A DNA stretch of 64,000 bases, from positions 1 to 64,000 of the forward strand of contig CALKER010000012.1 of assembly GCA_938084835.1 (NCBI GenBank). The letters run 5' to 3'. Position numbers and translations under genes: made by a program. The notes beneath the pieces are model-generated. The model had not been told where the DNA came from. It made no database searches and worked only from the letters and a program-made list of their open reading frames with translations. Below are positions 17,585 through 27,273 of this stretch, piece by piece (the stretch's first letter is position 1; the number at the start of each line of letters is the position of its first letter). The stretch is from an uncultured Thermoguttaceae bacterium (GTDB lineage Bacteria > Planctomycetota > Planctomycetia > Pirellulales > Thermoguttaceae).

Positions 17585-18940
17585 TCACGCGTAGCGAATG
17601 TACTCTTCGGGAAATTTCCAAGGCTTGCGGTACTCGGGTATGGCAAGTCGGGCGGCTTCGCCATCACCTACTATTTGTTTGGTTTCCGGATCAAACCGTA
17701 TCGTGCGCTTTAACTTCAGCGAGAGATTGCCCAGGACGATCGGAACATCGACAAACGTATGATACTCTACGCGACACAGAGGCGGCGGCCCTCCTTTGAT
17801 GCCATCGAGCCATTCCCGCTCATGCCCCGGCGAGGAGGGGATCGATTTCTCCGGAGCAGAAGGATCCGCCAACTTGTCGCCCTCAGGAACTACATGGTAA
17901 CTGGTGTAGTTCGCGTAGAGCGTTCCGTTGAGCCCATGGAAGTAAATACCCAATCGGCGACGAGGTACGGGATCCCCGTGGAAATCAAACCCGTAGCTGT
18001 TGGCCAGCATCCCCATCCAGGTCATGGTCAAGTTCGGATATTGCCACAGGACTTCCTGCACGTCTGGAGCGTCACCGTCATCTTCGATAACAAACCGTCC
18101 GCCGAGGCAGCTTGTGTGCGTTGGATAGCCCAACTCCAGAGCCCAAATCGGCAGGTCGATAATATGCGGAGCCATCCCTGGCAACCACCCTCCGCTGTAA
18201 TCCATCCACGAGCAATGGTGGTAGGAGCTTGAGGCCAGAATTCGGTGGTAAGGCCGATAAGGAGCCGGGCCAATCCAGGTCTCCCAATCCACGCCTTCGG
18301 GAACTGGTGTTCCGGGGTCTCGCCCCACGCCTTCTTTACCCTGATTCATTACATTGAACGTCCGGACGACCGAGATTGGTCCCAGCTTACCACTGCGAAC
18401 ATACTCCACCACCCGCCGATAATTGTCACTTGCATGGATTTGCGTGCCAACTTGGCTCACCACTTTGTGACGTTTAACGGCCCCCAGGACGGCTAAGCTT
18501 TCGCCCAAATATAGCGTCATTGGTTTTTGAATAAAGATATGCTTACCGGCGGCAGCCGCCTCTACTGCTTGAAGACAGTGCCAATGAGGCACACTGGCAA
18601 TTATCACCGCCTGAACATCTTGGGCTTCAAGGAGCTTCCGATAATCCGTATATGGCTTGCATGTTTCCGGGTAAGCTTTAACGGTTGCTGCCAAACGTTC
18701 GGCGATAGGATCGCATGCGGCGGTGACCACGACGTCGGGGTATTTGGCACAATTGGCCAAATTGGCCCGCCCCATCCCGCCACATCCGATAAGCCCGACG
18801 CCAAGTTTTTCGCTTGCCGGTGCTTCCTGACCTAATCCGAGTGCGGAAGCCGGGACAAAGCTCGGAAGTGAAATCGCCGTGCCTAAAGTTGCCGTTTTGG
18901 TTAGGAAACCCCGGCGACTCCCGCATTCATTCTGGAACAT
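17585..18940 (-). CDS. Tat-exported Gfo/Idh/MocA-family oxidoreductase
   Basis: A 451-aa protein that begins with a twin-arginine signal (GSRRGFLTKTATLGTAISLPSF) and continues with the NAD(P)-binding domain GVGLIGCGGMGRANL. The usual EKP motif reads QKPM here (FIQKPMTLYLGE), so the glutamate is replaced. The C-terminal substrate domain has WIGPAPYRPYHRILASSSYHHCSWMDYSGGWL and HIIDLPIW, typical of the planctomycete secreted group. The role is probably oxidation or epimerisation of a sugar derivative outside the cytoplasm. GGAG lies upstream of the ATG. The isomerase-like gene 207 bp upstream may share its transcript. Confidence 0.9.
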   Translation of the reverse strand: MFQNECGSRRGFLTKTATLGTAISLPSFVPASALGLGQEAPASEKLGVGLIGCGGMGRANLANCAKYPDVVVTAACDPIAERLAATVKAYPETCKPYTDYRKLLEAQDVQAVIIASVPHWHCLQAVEAAAAGKHIFIQKPMTLYLGESLAVLGAVKRHKVVSQVGTQIHASDNYRRVVEYVRSGKLGPISVVRTFNVMNQGKEGVGRDPGTPVPEGVDWETWIGPAPYRPYHRILASSSYHHCSWMDYSGGWLPGMAPHIIDLPIWALELGYPTHTSCLGGRFVIEDDGDAPDVQEVLWQYPNLTMTWMGMLANSYGFDFHGDPVPRRRLGIYFHGLNGTLYANYTSYHVVPEGDKLADPSAPEKSIPSSPGHEREWLDGIKGGPPPLCRVEYHTFVDVPIVLGNLSLKLKRTIRFDPETKQIVGDGEAARLAIPEYRKPWKFPEEYIRYA

Positions 18941-19147
18941 GGTTTTCGCTCCTATTTCTAATTTTGATGGGTTGTACTGCCGAATGGGCCCCCGTAAAGA
19001 CCTGGGTTGGTTACCTTAGCCATCCCCCAACGGACGCTCACCACCTTTTCCCTGTCCCCTTCATGCCAAAAGGGTATCCACGGAGAAAAATGCGGTTATA
19101 GGGCGTCGCGAGAGACAACTTCGCGAATTGGCCCATCGCCAGGAGGC

Positions 19148-20158
19148 TCAAGCTCTCCGCAGGTCAGCAAAGGTCCGCAGGTGATACTCAATACCGACGT
19201 AGTCCAATAGTCGACAGAGGGCACGCAGGGCCACTCCCATGCCATCGGGGCCACTTTGTCCGCCAAATTGTCCGCCCCCCTTCACATGGGGTTCCAAATC
19301 GAGGAACACCCCGGGCACTCCCCAGGGTTTCAACCGGGCTTCGATTTCGGGAATTGCCGTGGCGAAGTCACGTAAAATTCGCTCATGGCCGGCATCACCG
19401 ATGTCCGCTGGGACAAAATTTGCAAGGGCATCTTCGTCCACGTGCCCGCCTTTTTCTGTTACCTGAGGGCTAGAGTAATCCTTGATATGCATCCACCCCA
19501 AGCCGGGCTTCATCGCCAAGTATTGCTCAAAAACCTCCTTGGGGGTGTACCCCTGCACGATGAGATTGGCAGCATCAAAGACGAGCACCAAGTTAGGCCG
19601 ACCGACTTGTTTATGAATCTCTGCTAATAAATACCCGTTGCTACCCACAAGGTTGGCTTCCACCTCTAGGCCGAAAATCAACCCGAACTTCGCACACAGA
19701 TCGACAATCTGACCCACTTGGTCCACAACCTGAGGCAGATGATCCTCCGCGCGGGTTCCCCGTGGATGGTAAAAAGAAAATCCCCGAACCAGGCGGGTTT
19801 CGAAGGCTTGAGCTAGCTGGCACGCTCGCGTGACTTCCTTGGCTAGATACTCTGTGAATGGTACATAGCGGTTTTTGGTCCCATCATCTACATCGAGCAG
19901 CTTCACTTTGCCAATCGGCGAGCCGAGTGTCGCCACTTTCAAACCGAACTGATCCTGCAAACGCTTGATTTCAGCCACCTCTTCGTCGGTTAGATTCATT
20001 ACATTCTTTGTAGCCGTTCCGAGATTAATAAACCGTATCGTGTAGTACTGGAACCCCAAAGCAGCAAAAACAATGAACTGCTGAATGGCGGACTTGTCCT
20101 GGGGATCAGCCGCCTCGTCGGCAAATCCTGAAAGAATCACTTGCGGGCGATCCGGCAT
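19148..20158 (-). CDS. Sugar phosphate isomerase/epimerase-like TIM barrel
   Basis: A 336-aa member of the xylose isomerase-like (AP endonuclease 2) superfamily. Segments include VILSGFADEAADPQDKSAIQQF, YYTIRFINLGTATKNVMNL, LGLEVEANLVGSNG, PNLVLVFDAANLI and LGWMHIKDYS, whose acidic and histidine residues line the metal site in this fold. The start at 20158 follows GGAGG at good spacing. The frame is open for 39 more codons upstream but without family likeness. With the Gfo/Idh/MocA gene downstream it forms a pair often seen together in carbohydrate catabolism; the substrate is unknown. Confidence 0.85.
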   Translation of the reverse strand: MPDRPQVILSGFADEAADPQDKSAIQQFIVFAALGFQYYTIRFINLGTATKNVMNLTDEEVAEIKRLQDQFGLKVATLGSPIGKVKLLDVDDGTKNRYVPFTEYLAKEVTRACQLAQAFETRLVRGFSFYHPRGTRAEDHLPQVVDQVGQIVDLCAKFGLIFGLEVEANLVGSNGYLLAEIHKQVGRPNLVLVFDAANLIVQGYTPKEVFEQYLAMKPGLGWMHIKDYSSPQVTEKGGHVDEDALANFVPADIGDAGHERILRDFATAIPEIEARLKPWGVPGVFLDLEPHVKGGGQFGGQSGPDGMGVALRALCRLLDYVGIEYHLRTFADLRRA

Positions 20159-21902
20159 TGTTCCTCCCTTTTTCAGTTGATGTCTCCGGGGTAAAATCCT
20201 CTCATCCAAGTTATCTACTGATGAAGATGTCATGGACCACATTTCCTCGGGATGAAGGAAATAACTTTGCAGCAAATAACCTTGCCAAAAATGTTGATAG
20301 CCAATTAACTTCTAAGCACCCGAGCGAACTTTTCCTAAAAAGATAGGCGAATGTATTGCGACAGCCGTTCCCTTCGTTCATAACCAATCGGCGCAAGGAA
20401 GGATAACCTGAAGTACGATCCGCAGCATTGATCGCGATACAGGTGTTCTGGTTTGCGAGATCTCCTCATCTCACTCCTTGTCACTCTACGTCACCCTACC
20501 CTACGGAGCCAAGTACCCATCTTAGAAACGTACCTTAACTGTTCCTAGTCCTCGCGAGTTTCCCAAGTAACTTAGCGACCTGGAGCGGGCAACCCAACTG
20601 GAAGGTGTCACATCGTTCACAGTTAGGACGGCTTTTTCCCACCGTCCGTTTACTTGCCGAAACTTCACGAACCGTCACGGAAGTTGCTCGGGCACCACGC
20701 GCGCGGTTTCATGTACTTACAAACGGTATGATGAGAGCTTTTCTGGCCGTTTGCAACACCCTGCGATTGAACGCGAGGTTTCGTCTGGGTTTCGTAATGT
20801 GGGTCGGACCACGGTTAAGCCGTGGAACGTTTCCTACTGATGAAAAACCCTGCCGCCACGCCGGCTCAACGACCCGCCTCGGGGATACCAAGGGCACACC
20901 CACCGACCGCCGCGAAATTGGCCGGCTAGTGAAGGAAGGCGAAGTTGCTTGCCCGAGGCTAGGCATGGAGCGAGGAGGGGCGTTGGGATGTTCCCCGCGA
21001 TCCAGTCACATTCCGCCTTAATGCAACGGGGCCCGGATGGTCCTTTTTCTCCGACCTCCAACCCCAGTGCTAGCCTCCACTCTCTTGATGAAATGTTTTC
21101 CGGCTACTGCAGAAGGTTCTCGGGCAGATATCTGGCCTAAAGTGCAAGGTATCCTAATTCCGCTACAACCGTTGTGGTATTACCGGAACAACGCCGCCGT
21201 CAGGATATTTCCGGAACAATACCGCTATCTGATGCTTCCAGTCCCCACGAGATGGGTGTGCGGCAGCAATTTTACAAAGCAGGCATTCGGCCGCAAAAAA
21301 TAGGCATTGGGCTGCAGAAATCCGCGACTTTTACATCCGGTGACTCTATTGGAAATTTGAGATGAAGTTCCGCTAGAGCAAAGTAGTGGTTCGGTGTTGC
21401 GGAGAGACCTTTCATCTAGGAAGTCCGAGTCAAGAGTTCCGATGTTTAACTCCGCTATAAGGAAAAAGAAAATACGGATTAACTTTTAGAAATAGTGTCA
21501 AGCACCTTGAACCAATTGTGGCCGAAAGCACCCTTGAAGGGGGACAAAGGGCTTTGCCACTGGATTCGCTAATTGTCAAAAGAACGGGTTTTTAAAATTC
21601 CGTCGTTTCAGCACCCGCTTTAGTACTCGGTTAAATCACAACCTGATTCTGATACATATCGCGAACTATATTTAATTTGATGCATTTAGTGAACTATTCG
21701 ATGTAAAACTTCGAATCCTGCCGGCTTTCGCACTGCCCGCGGTCGCATTAGGCTGCACCTAAGCCAAGACCAATAAAGCAACACTCTCTCTCATCCTCCG
21801 ATGCCCCTCGACAATACTTGGCGAACTCAAAATGTGACTGCTACTACAGTGGGGAGCAGCCGTTTTCGAGGAAGGGCTGTCCGCTGCGGCCCGAAAAGTG
21901 CA

Positions 21903-21955
21903 AAATGGGACGATATCCCAAGAAAATGGGCAAGAAAATGGGGTGATATCCCAAG
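21903..21955. repeat. Paired palindromic motif TGGG-NNGATA-TCCCA
   Basis: Two copies of AAAATGGGRYGATATCCCAAG-like sequence at 21903-21922 and 21936-21955. Each can form a hairpin (TGGGA/TCCCA), and AAATGGGCAAG lies between them as a half copy. The start-to-start spacing is 33 bp, about three helical turns, compatible with a regulator array, though no neighbouring gene tells which. Confidence 0.5.
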
Positions 21956-22045
21956 TTGTTGATCAAAGCCACCTCCCGGGGGACTCCAAAGGGCGGAGAG
22001 AACTGCGTTTTGATTAAATCCCAGATACGATAAGTGTGTTTTTTT

Positions 22046-22076
22046 AAATCCCAAAAAAGACTTTGGGAAATTTTTA
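22046..22076 (+). terminator. Possible weak hairpin terminator
   Basis: CCCAAA (22050-22055) can pair with TTTGGG (22062-22067), followed by AAATTTTT on the + strand. The stem is only six pairs and no gene upstream is known, so this is a weak call. Confidence 0.25.
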
Positions 22077-22638
22077 GAGCGAAATGGGTGTGCTTACTTA
22101 CATCGAATTGGGGCCACGCCTACCCGCGGAGGAAGGGAACGGGGAGCATGGCATTCGAAGCGGCGAAAATAGGCAAATTCCCGTGCCCCCAGAAAGGAGG
22201 ACAGCCTCATACCAGCCTCGGGAATCTTTGGAGACGGCAACAGGCTCTGGAGAGAGTTCGAGGGTCTGCGGCGACGGTTCATCGACGAAAACTTAGGAGA
22301 GATACCTCCCGAGCTTTGAGGAACGTGTTACCGCTTTGCGTGGACGGGTGGCCCTCCTGGTGCCAGGGCCCATGATGATCACCCATCGTCACCACTTTAC
22401 GGGACGAATGGCCCAGTAATCGAGGTTATTCTTAACGCGGTTTTCGAGCCGGTCAAAGCGGTACTCCTGATGTTGTTTGGAGCGCTCGGCCCCAGCATCA
22501 TCATGAATTAGCCATGGTAATTAACCAGGGGCATTTAAAAGGATAGCCGCTTGCTGGCTGAAAGTTGGCCAGTAGCTGGCACCTGACCCGTAAGGGTTTA
22601 ATCTGGAAGCAACTTGATGCTACGAGGAAAGCGCGACG

Positions 22639-25600
22639 ATGTTTCGCGAGGTCGACAGTTCGGTTCACTTTCCAACCCTTGAACAGGAAATCCTTAAGTT
22701 TTGGAAAGAACGGCGGATTTACGACCGCTCTCTTGAATTACGCCAAGGGGGCCCGCGATTTGTTTTTTATGAGGGGCCGCCAACTGCCAACGGCTTACCC
22801 CACCCAGGTCATTGTCTTACCCGGGCTATCAAGGATCTTTTCCCGCGGTATCGCACAATGCGCGGCTATTACTGCGAGAGGAAGGCCGGGTGGGACACGC
22901 ATGGGTTGCCTGTGGAGGTGGAGGTATCCAAAGAGCTCGGTCTGCATTCCAAAGCGGAAATCGAGGCTTACGGCGTGGAACCCTTCGTACACAAATGCCT
23001 CGAGAGTGTCTTTCGTTATAAACGTGAGTGGGAGGAGTTGACAGAAAGGCTGGGGTTTTGGATCCATCTCGACAAAGCGTATATCACCTGCAGCCGCGAA
23101 TATGTGGAAAGCGTGTGGTGGGCGTTAAAGATGCTTTTCGACCGGGGCCTGCTTTATCAGGGATACAAGATTGTCTGGTGGTGGGCCCAGGGCGGTACGG
23201 TGCTCTCTTCAGCCGAAGTTGGTCAAGGTTATCGTCAGGTGGCGGATCCTAGTGTTTATGTACGGCTGCCACTTCTGGACGAAGAAAACGTGGATCTTCT
23301 TATCTGGACCACCACGCCGTGGACGCTACCGTGCAATCAATTTGTGGCCGTAAAGCCCGACCTTGAGTACGTGGTGATGCGACTCGAAGGCGATCCGCGG
23401 CGGGTGATCGTGGCAGCCGCTCTGGCTGAGCAAGTAGCTGGCAAAGTGGGAAAGAAGTTCGTCATCGAGCGGTCATTTCTTGGAGCTTCGCTCATTGGGC
23501 GGCGTTACCGGCCGCCTTTTGACTACTATTGGGCGAAGGATGGCCAGCGGATCGGCCAACTCAAGGACGGCGGGCAAGAATACGTTGCCTGGCGAGTGGT
23601 AGGGGCCGATTTCGTCACCATTGACACGGGAACCGGGGTAGTGCACCAAGCTCCTGCTTTTGGCGAGGTAGACTACGAGGTGCTGCTGGCCGAACAAGCC
23701 CGCTTTGTGGAGGGCGAAGAACCGCCACTGCTGTGTGGTGTGGCTCCCGATGGCACCTTTACCCCAGAAGTGTCCGATTATCAAGGGCGGTGGGTCAAGG
23801 ATGCCGATCCGGACATCATCCGGGCGCTTCGCGCCAAAGGAATCCTGTTCCATGCCGAGCAATATGTACACGAATATCCCTTCTGCTGGCGGGCGGAAGA
23901 AGATCCTTTGCTGCAATATCCGCGGAAAAGCTGGTTCATCCGCACGCGGCAATTTCGAGAACAAATGCTGGCTAATAACAAACTGATTAATTGGTTGCCG
24001 CCAGAAATTCGCGACGGGCGATTTGGTAATTTCCTCGAAACCAATGTGGATTGGGCTTTGTCGCGGGAGCGATGGTGGGGTACACCCTTGCCCATCTGGG
24101 TGTGTGAAGCCAGCGGTTATGCCGAAGCGGTAGCCAGTTATGCGGAGCTTCTTTCAAAACCAGACGTGCAAGGCACAGAGGTGTGGACCCGCGCAAAAAG
24201 GACCCGACCCGAGCTTCCGGATGATTTGGCCGTCCACAAGCCGTACATCGATGCCATTACTTATGCTTCCCCGAAAGTGCCCGGCGCTCGCATGCGACGA
24301 GTGCCTGATGTGATCGACTGTTGGTTCGATTCCGGCGCAATGCCTTTTGCCCAATGGGGTTTTCCCCATGTTCCAGGATCGGTGGAGCAATTTTTGGAAC
24401 AATTCCCCGCCGATTTTATCAGTGAGGCCATCGACCAAACGCGGGGCTGGTTCTACAGCCTCTTGGCCATCAGTACACTTCTTTTCGGGGAACATGCGGA
24501 AAAATCACCCCCGTTGGACGCCATACGCCAGGGGAAAACGCCGTCCATTCCTTGGCCGCATCCTTTCCGCAATTGTGTGGTGTTGGGGCTGATGCTTGCC
24601 GAATGGTGGGAGAGTACGGACGGCAAACGGCGGTTTCTTACCGACGCAGAGGCTAAGGCGGCCTGTGGAAGCCGGGTCGTCCGAAAAGTGGGCAAAATGT
24701 CCAAACACCTGCGGAATTATCGACCACCGCAAGAAATCTTCAATACTTACGGAGCCGATGCCCTCCGCTGGTACTTTTTCGCCTGCCAGCCCCCGTGGAC
24801 ATCGATCGTTTACAGCGAACAGGCCATTCGGGACTCGATGTCCGAATTTCTCCTCCGCTTGTGGAACGTCTACAGTTTCTTTGTCATCTATGCCAATATC
24901 GACGGGTTCGAACCGGAAAAAAGGATAAGCGGAGCTGTGGACCAATTGGACCCCGAGGTACTGTCCCGCGGAGAGGGTTATCAGCCGTACCCCCAGCGAA
25001 ATGAGCTTGATCGTTGGGTGCTCACCGAACTTGCCCGCACCATCTCGGCCGTCACCGAGGCGATGGATCGTTACGATAACTTTACCGCCTGCCGGGCCCT
25101 TCACGAGTTCCTCGATGCGCTTTCCAATTGGTATGTGCGGCGCAGCCGGCACCGCTTCTGGACCAGTGACCAATCCCAAGACAAGATCGATGCCTATTGG
25201 ACGCTTTACGAATGTCTCCTGGAGCTCACCAAGCTGGTCGCACCTTTTATTCCGTTTACGGCCGAAGCCATGTGGCAGAATTTGGCTGCTCATCCTTTTG
25301 GGGATCGGGTCCGCGAAAGTGTCCACTTGTGCGACTATCCCCAAGCGGACGAAAAACGGCTGGATAGTGTTCTTGCCTCGCACATGGCCGTGGTGCGGGA
25401 GATTGTTTCCTTAGGCCGAAGCGCGCGGATGGCCGCCAAATTGAAGGTTCGGCAACCTCTCCGCCGCGTGGAGGTGGTTCTTGTGGATAAACAGCTGCGC
25501 CGCTGGCTAGAAGAACATGCTGGTCTGATTGCCGAGGAATTAAACGTTAAAGAGGTGGCATTTGTAGATCGAGCAGAGCAGTACATTCGTTACGAGGTTC

Positions 25601-26169
25601 TGCCCGACTGGAAGCGGTTAGGCCCGCGATTGGGAAGGCGCTTGCCGGAACTCAAGGAGTGGCTAGCTTGCGCCGAGGCAGCAGCCCTGCTCCGCCAGCT
25701 CGAGGAAAACTCCGGGGTGGTAGCCAATCTACCCTCGGGGCCGGTGGAATTATCTCGCGACGACCTTCAAGTACGCCTCCACGCCAAGCCGGGGTGGACG
25801 GCAGCACAGGGCCGCTCCGCCGTAGTAATCCTCTCCACCGATTTAGACGAAAATCTTATTGTCGAAGGGGTCGCCCGCGAACTTGCTCACGTAGTGAACA
25901 CCTGCCGGCGGCAAGCCGGGTGCCAATATACTGACCGCATCCGCTTAGGTGTGGTTAGCAACAGCCCATGGATCCATCGAGCGATCCGTGACTTTCACGA
26001 CTATCTTTGTCATGAGACCCTGGCCATCGAGTTAAAGACGGAGCCCTTGCCTCAGGGCTTCTCACATGTGGTAAAAGTCGGAGAGGATTCCCTGGAGATC
26101 TACTTAGAAGTGGTATCTAAGCAGTCGGCGATTCCCCAACGTCTTTCTCCTCCGGCAAGCCGGATGTAA
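22639..26169 (+). CDS. ileS: Isoleucyl-tRNA synthetase
   Basis: Charges tRNA-Ile with isoleucine. The 1176-aa product is a full class I synthetase: N-terminal FPTLEQEILKFWKERRIYDRS, the HIGH motif as HPGH in NGLPHPGHCLTRAIKD, GWDTHGLPVEVEV, an editing domain (TIDTGTGVVHQAPAFGEVDYE), and the KMSKS loop as KMSKH in VGKMSKHLRNYRPP. An anticodon-binding region and a long C-terminal part follow (LDENLIVEGVARELAHVVN). The form and length match the eukaryote-like type 2 IleRS rather than the E. coli type. The start has GAGGAAAG upstream. The next gene follows after 63 bp and may be co-transcribed. Confidence 0.95.
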   Translation: MFREVDSSVHFPTLEQEILKFWKERRIYDRSLELRQGGPRFVFYEGPPTANGLPHPGHCLTRAIKDLFPRYRTMRGYYCERKAGWDTHGLPVEVEVSKELGLHSKAEIEAYGVEPFVHKCLESVFRYKREWEELTERLGFWIHLDKAYITCSREYVESVWWALKMLFDRGLLYQGYKIVWWWAQGGTVLSSAEVGQGYRQVADPSVYVRLPLLDEENVDLLIWTTTPWTLPCNQFVAVKPDLEYVVMRLEGDPRRVIVAAALAEQVAGKVGKKFVIERSFLGASLIGRRYRPPFDYYWAKDGQRIGQLKDGGQEYVAWRVVGADFVTIDTGTGVVHQAPAFGEVDYEVLLAEQARFVEGEEPPLLCGVAPDGTFTPEVSDYQGRWVKDADPDIIRALRAKGILFHAEQYVHEYPFCWRAEEDPLLQYPRKSWFIRTRQFREQMLANNKLINWLPPEIRDGRFGNFLETNVDWALSRERWWGTPLPIWVCEASGYAEAVASYAELLSKPDVQGTEVWTRAKRTRPELPDDLAVHKPYIDAITYASPKVPGARMRRVPDVIDCWFDSGAMPFAQWGFPHVPGSVEQFLEQFPADFISEAIDQTRGWFYSLLAISTLLFGEHAEKSPPLDAIRQGKTPSIPWPHPFRNCVVLGLMLAEWWESTDGKRRFLTDAEAKAACGSRVVRKVGKMSKHLRNYRPPQEIFNTYGADALRWYFFACQPPWTSIVYSEQAIRDSMSEFLLRLWNVYSFFVIYANIDGFEPEKRISGAVDQLDPEVLSRGEGYQPYPQRNELDRWVLTELARTISAVTEAMDRYDNFTACRALHEFLDALSNWYVRRSRHRFWTSDQSQDKIDAYWTLYECLLELTKLVAPFIPFTAEAMWQNLAAHPFGDRVRESVHLCDYPQADEKRLDSVLASHMAVVREIVSLGRSARMAAKLKVRQPLRRVEVVLVDKQLRRWLEEHAGLIAEELNVKEVAFVDRAEQYIRYEVLPDWKRLGPRLGRRLPELKEWLACAEAAALLRQLEENSGVVANLPSGPVELSRDDLQVRLHAKPGWTAAQGRSAVVILSTDLDENLIVEGVARELAHVVNTCRRQAGCQYTDRIRLGVVSNSPWIHRAIRDFHDYLCHETLAIELKTEPLPQGFSHVVKVGEDSLEIYLEVVSKQSAIPQRLSPPASRM

Positions 26170-26232
26170 AATCCTGACGGACACACATAGGTAAGAATTC
26201 TGAAAGTGTGCGAGCACCACAGGAGGATTTCT

Positions 26233-26898
26233 GTGTCCATCCCGCGTTTTGAAAGGACGCCTCTGCACCTTGCGGCTTTAATCTCCGGGCGGGGAAGGGC
26301 CCTTGAGAATTTAGTCCAGCGATCTGAAGCGGGCACTCTTAATGCCAAGGTGGTGTTGGTGTTGGCCCCCAGCACGCGAACGCCAGGACTTCAGGTGGCC
26401 GAAAAACGCGGGATCCCCATCCGCATTGTAACTGTAGGCGATTACGGCGGAGCCTCCCCGGAGGAGCAGGTAGCTCGCTTCAGCGAGGCCGTATTCTCCG
26501 CTTGTCAAGCGGCGCAGGTGGACTTGCTGGTCACCGCCGGTTTTGTGGGGCGACTGAAGGTTCCGGAAGCTTTCGCGTACCGGGTCATTTCCACCCATCC
26601 GGCACTCACGCCGGCGTTTTCCGACCTTCACCTTTTCGGCCTACAAGTTTATGAAGCAGTCGTGGCTTACGGGGTGAAGATCACCGGGTGCACAGTGCAC
26701 TTTGTTGACGACCATCCTCACCTCGGGCCGGTGATCTTCCAGCAGCCGGTGGAAGTCCGTGAACACGACACCGTGACATCCTTGGAAGCTCGAGTCTTTG
26801 CTCTCGAGTGTGATCTCCTCCCAGAAGCCATCAATCTCCTTGCAGCAAACCGCTTAACGATTTCTGGCCGGCGGGTGAAGGTCTTGCCTCCCGCGTGA
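26233..26898 (+). CDS. purN: Phosphoribosylglycinamide formyltransferase-like protein
   Basis: A 221-aa member of the PurN family, which transfers formyl from 10-formyl-THF to GAR in purine synthesis. Family segments: LAALISGRGRALENLV, VDLLVTAGFVGRLKVPEAF, HPALTPAF, GVKITGCTVHFVDDHPHLGPVIFQ. The catalytic His (H122) and Asp (D160) are present, but the position of the catalytic Asn (NIHP in E. coli) is Ser (S120, STHP). The start is a GTG with AGGAGG six bases before. An earlier in-frame GTG at 26206 lacks such a site. It may be a true PurN with an unusual active site or a divergent formyltransferase. Confidence 0.8.
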   Translation: MSIPRFERTPLHLAALISGRGRALENLVQRSEAGTLNAKVVLVLAPSTRTPGLQVAEKRGIPIRIVTVGDYGGASPEEQVARFSEAVFSACQAAQVDLLVTAGFVGRLKVPEAFAYRVISTHPALTPAFSDLHLFGLQVYEAVVAYGVKITGCTVHFVDDHPHLGPVIFQQPVEVREHDTVTSLEARVFALECDLLPEAINLLAANRLTISGRRVKVLPPA

Positions 26899-27273
26899 GT
26901 TGCCGGCTGTTGGAAGCTACCCCTACCTCCATGTGTAATCCGCACTAGACAAAGCGGGCTTCTTCCGGGGGACTTCGCCCAAACAGGTTTCGCGAAACAA
27001 AGGGCAAAATTTTTCCGCCCATTCTTTGGGTATTCCCGCCGTTACGGTGGTCCTCCTTGCGTCGCTTCAAAGTTCGTCCTTGGTGCTCTCGTTAGGCTGC
27101 CAAGGGCCTTGTAGTGCTACCGTGTGTACAGCCTTGTGGAGGAGGCAAACATTCGCGATAGTTGGCCGGTGGATTTGTCGCATCCAAGACTTGCTTTCGG
27201 CACTCTTCCGAAAAACAGATGATCGTGATGAGTCCGAGTCCCTGCCCAGCGGGGGGCAAAGCCCATCAGAAGG
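26899..27273. other. Gap between converging genes
   Basis: About 375 bp between the stops of the PurN-like gene (+) and the large hydrolase (-). I see no gene and no convincing bidirectional hairpin. Confidence 0.4.

Larger units (their letters stand above)
20159..22638. other. 2.5-kb stretch without a recognisable gene
   Basis: No frame here has family likeness, a good ribosome site and consistent codon use together. The left part (20160-20580) and the middle (21380-21800) are AT-rich. The stretch 20590-21060 is GC-rich, with short hairpins (CCACGG/CCGTGG near 20810) and may be a decayed gene or a structured RNA. CCGGAACAA occurs twice near 21183 and 21213. The last part should hold the ileS promoter; no T-box (AGGGTGGNACCGCG) was found. 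Confidence 0.5.

Noticed and set aside
20837..20843. CTGATGA, the hammerhead ribozyme core
   Set aside because: No stem II followed by GAAA and no matching stems I and III within reasonable distance.
20605..21021. 138-codon + strand frame in the gene desert
   Set aside because: Low-complexity, Arg/Thr/Gly-rich composition typical of a random GC-rich frame; no start signal.
22080..22638. T-box leader expected before ileS
   Set aside because: The conserved AGGGTGGNACCGCG element and a terminator/antiterminator pair are absent.
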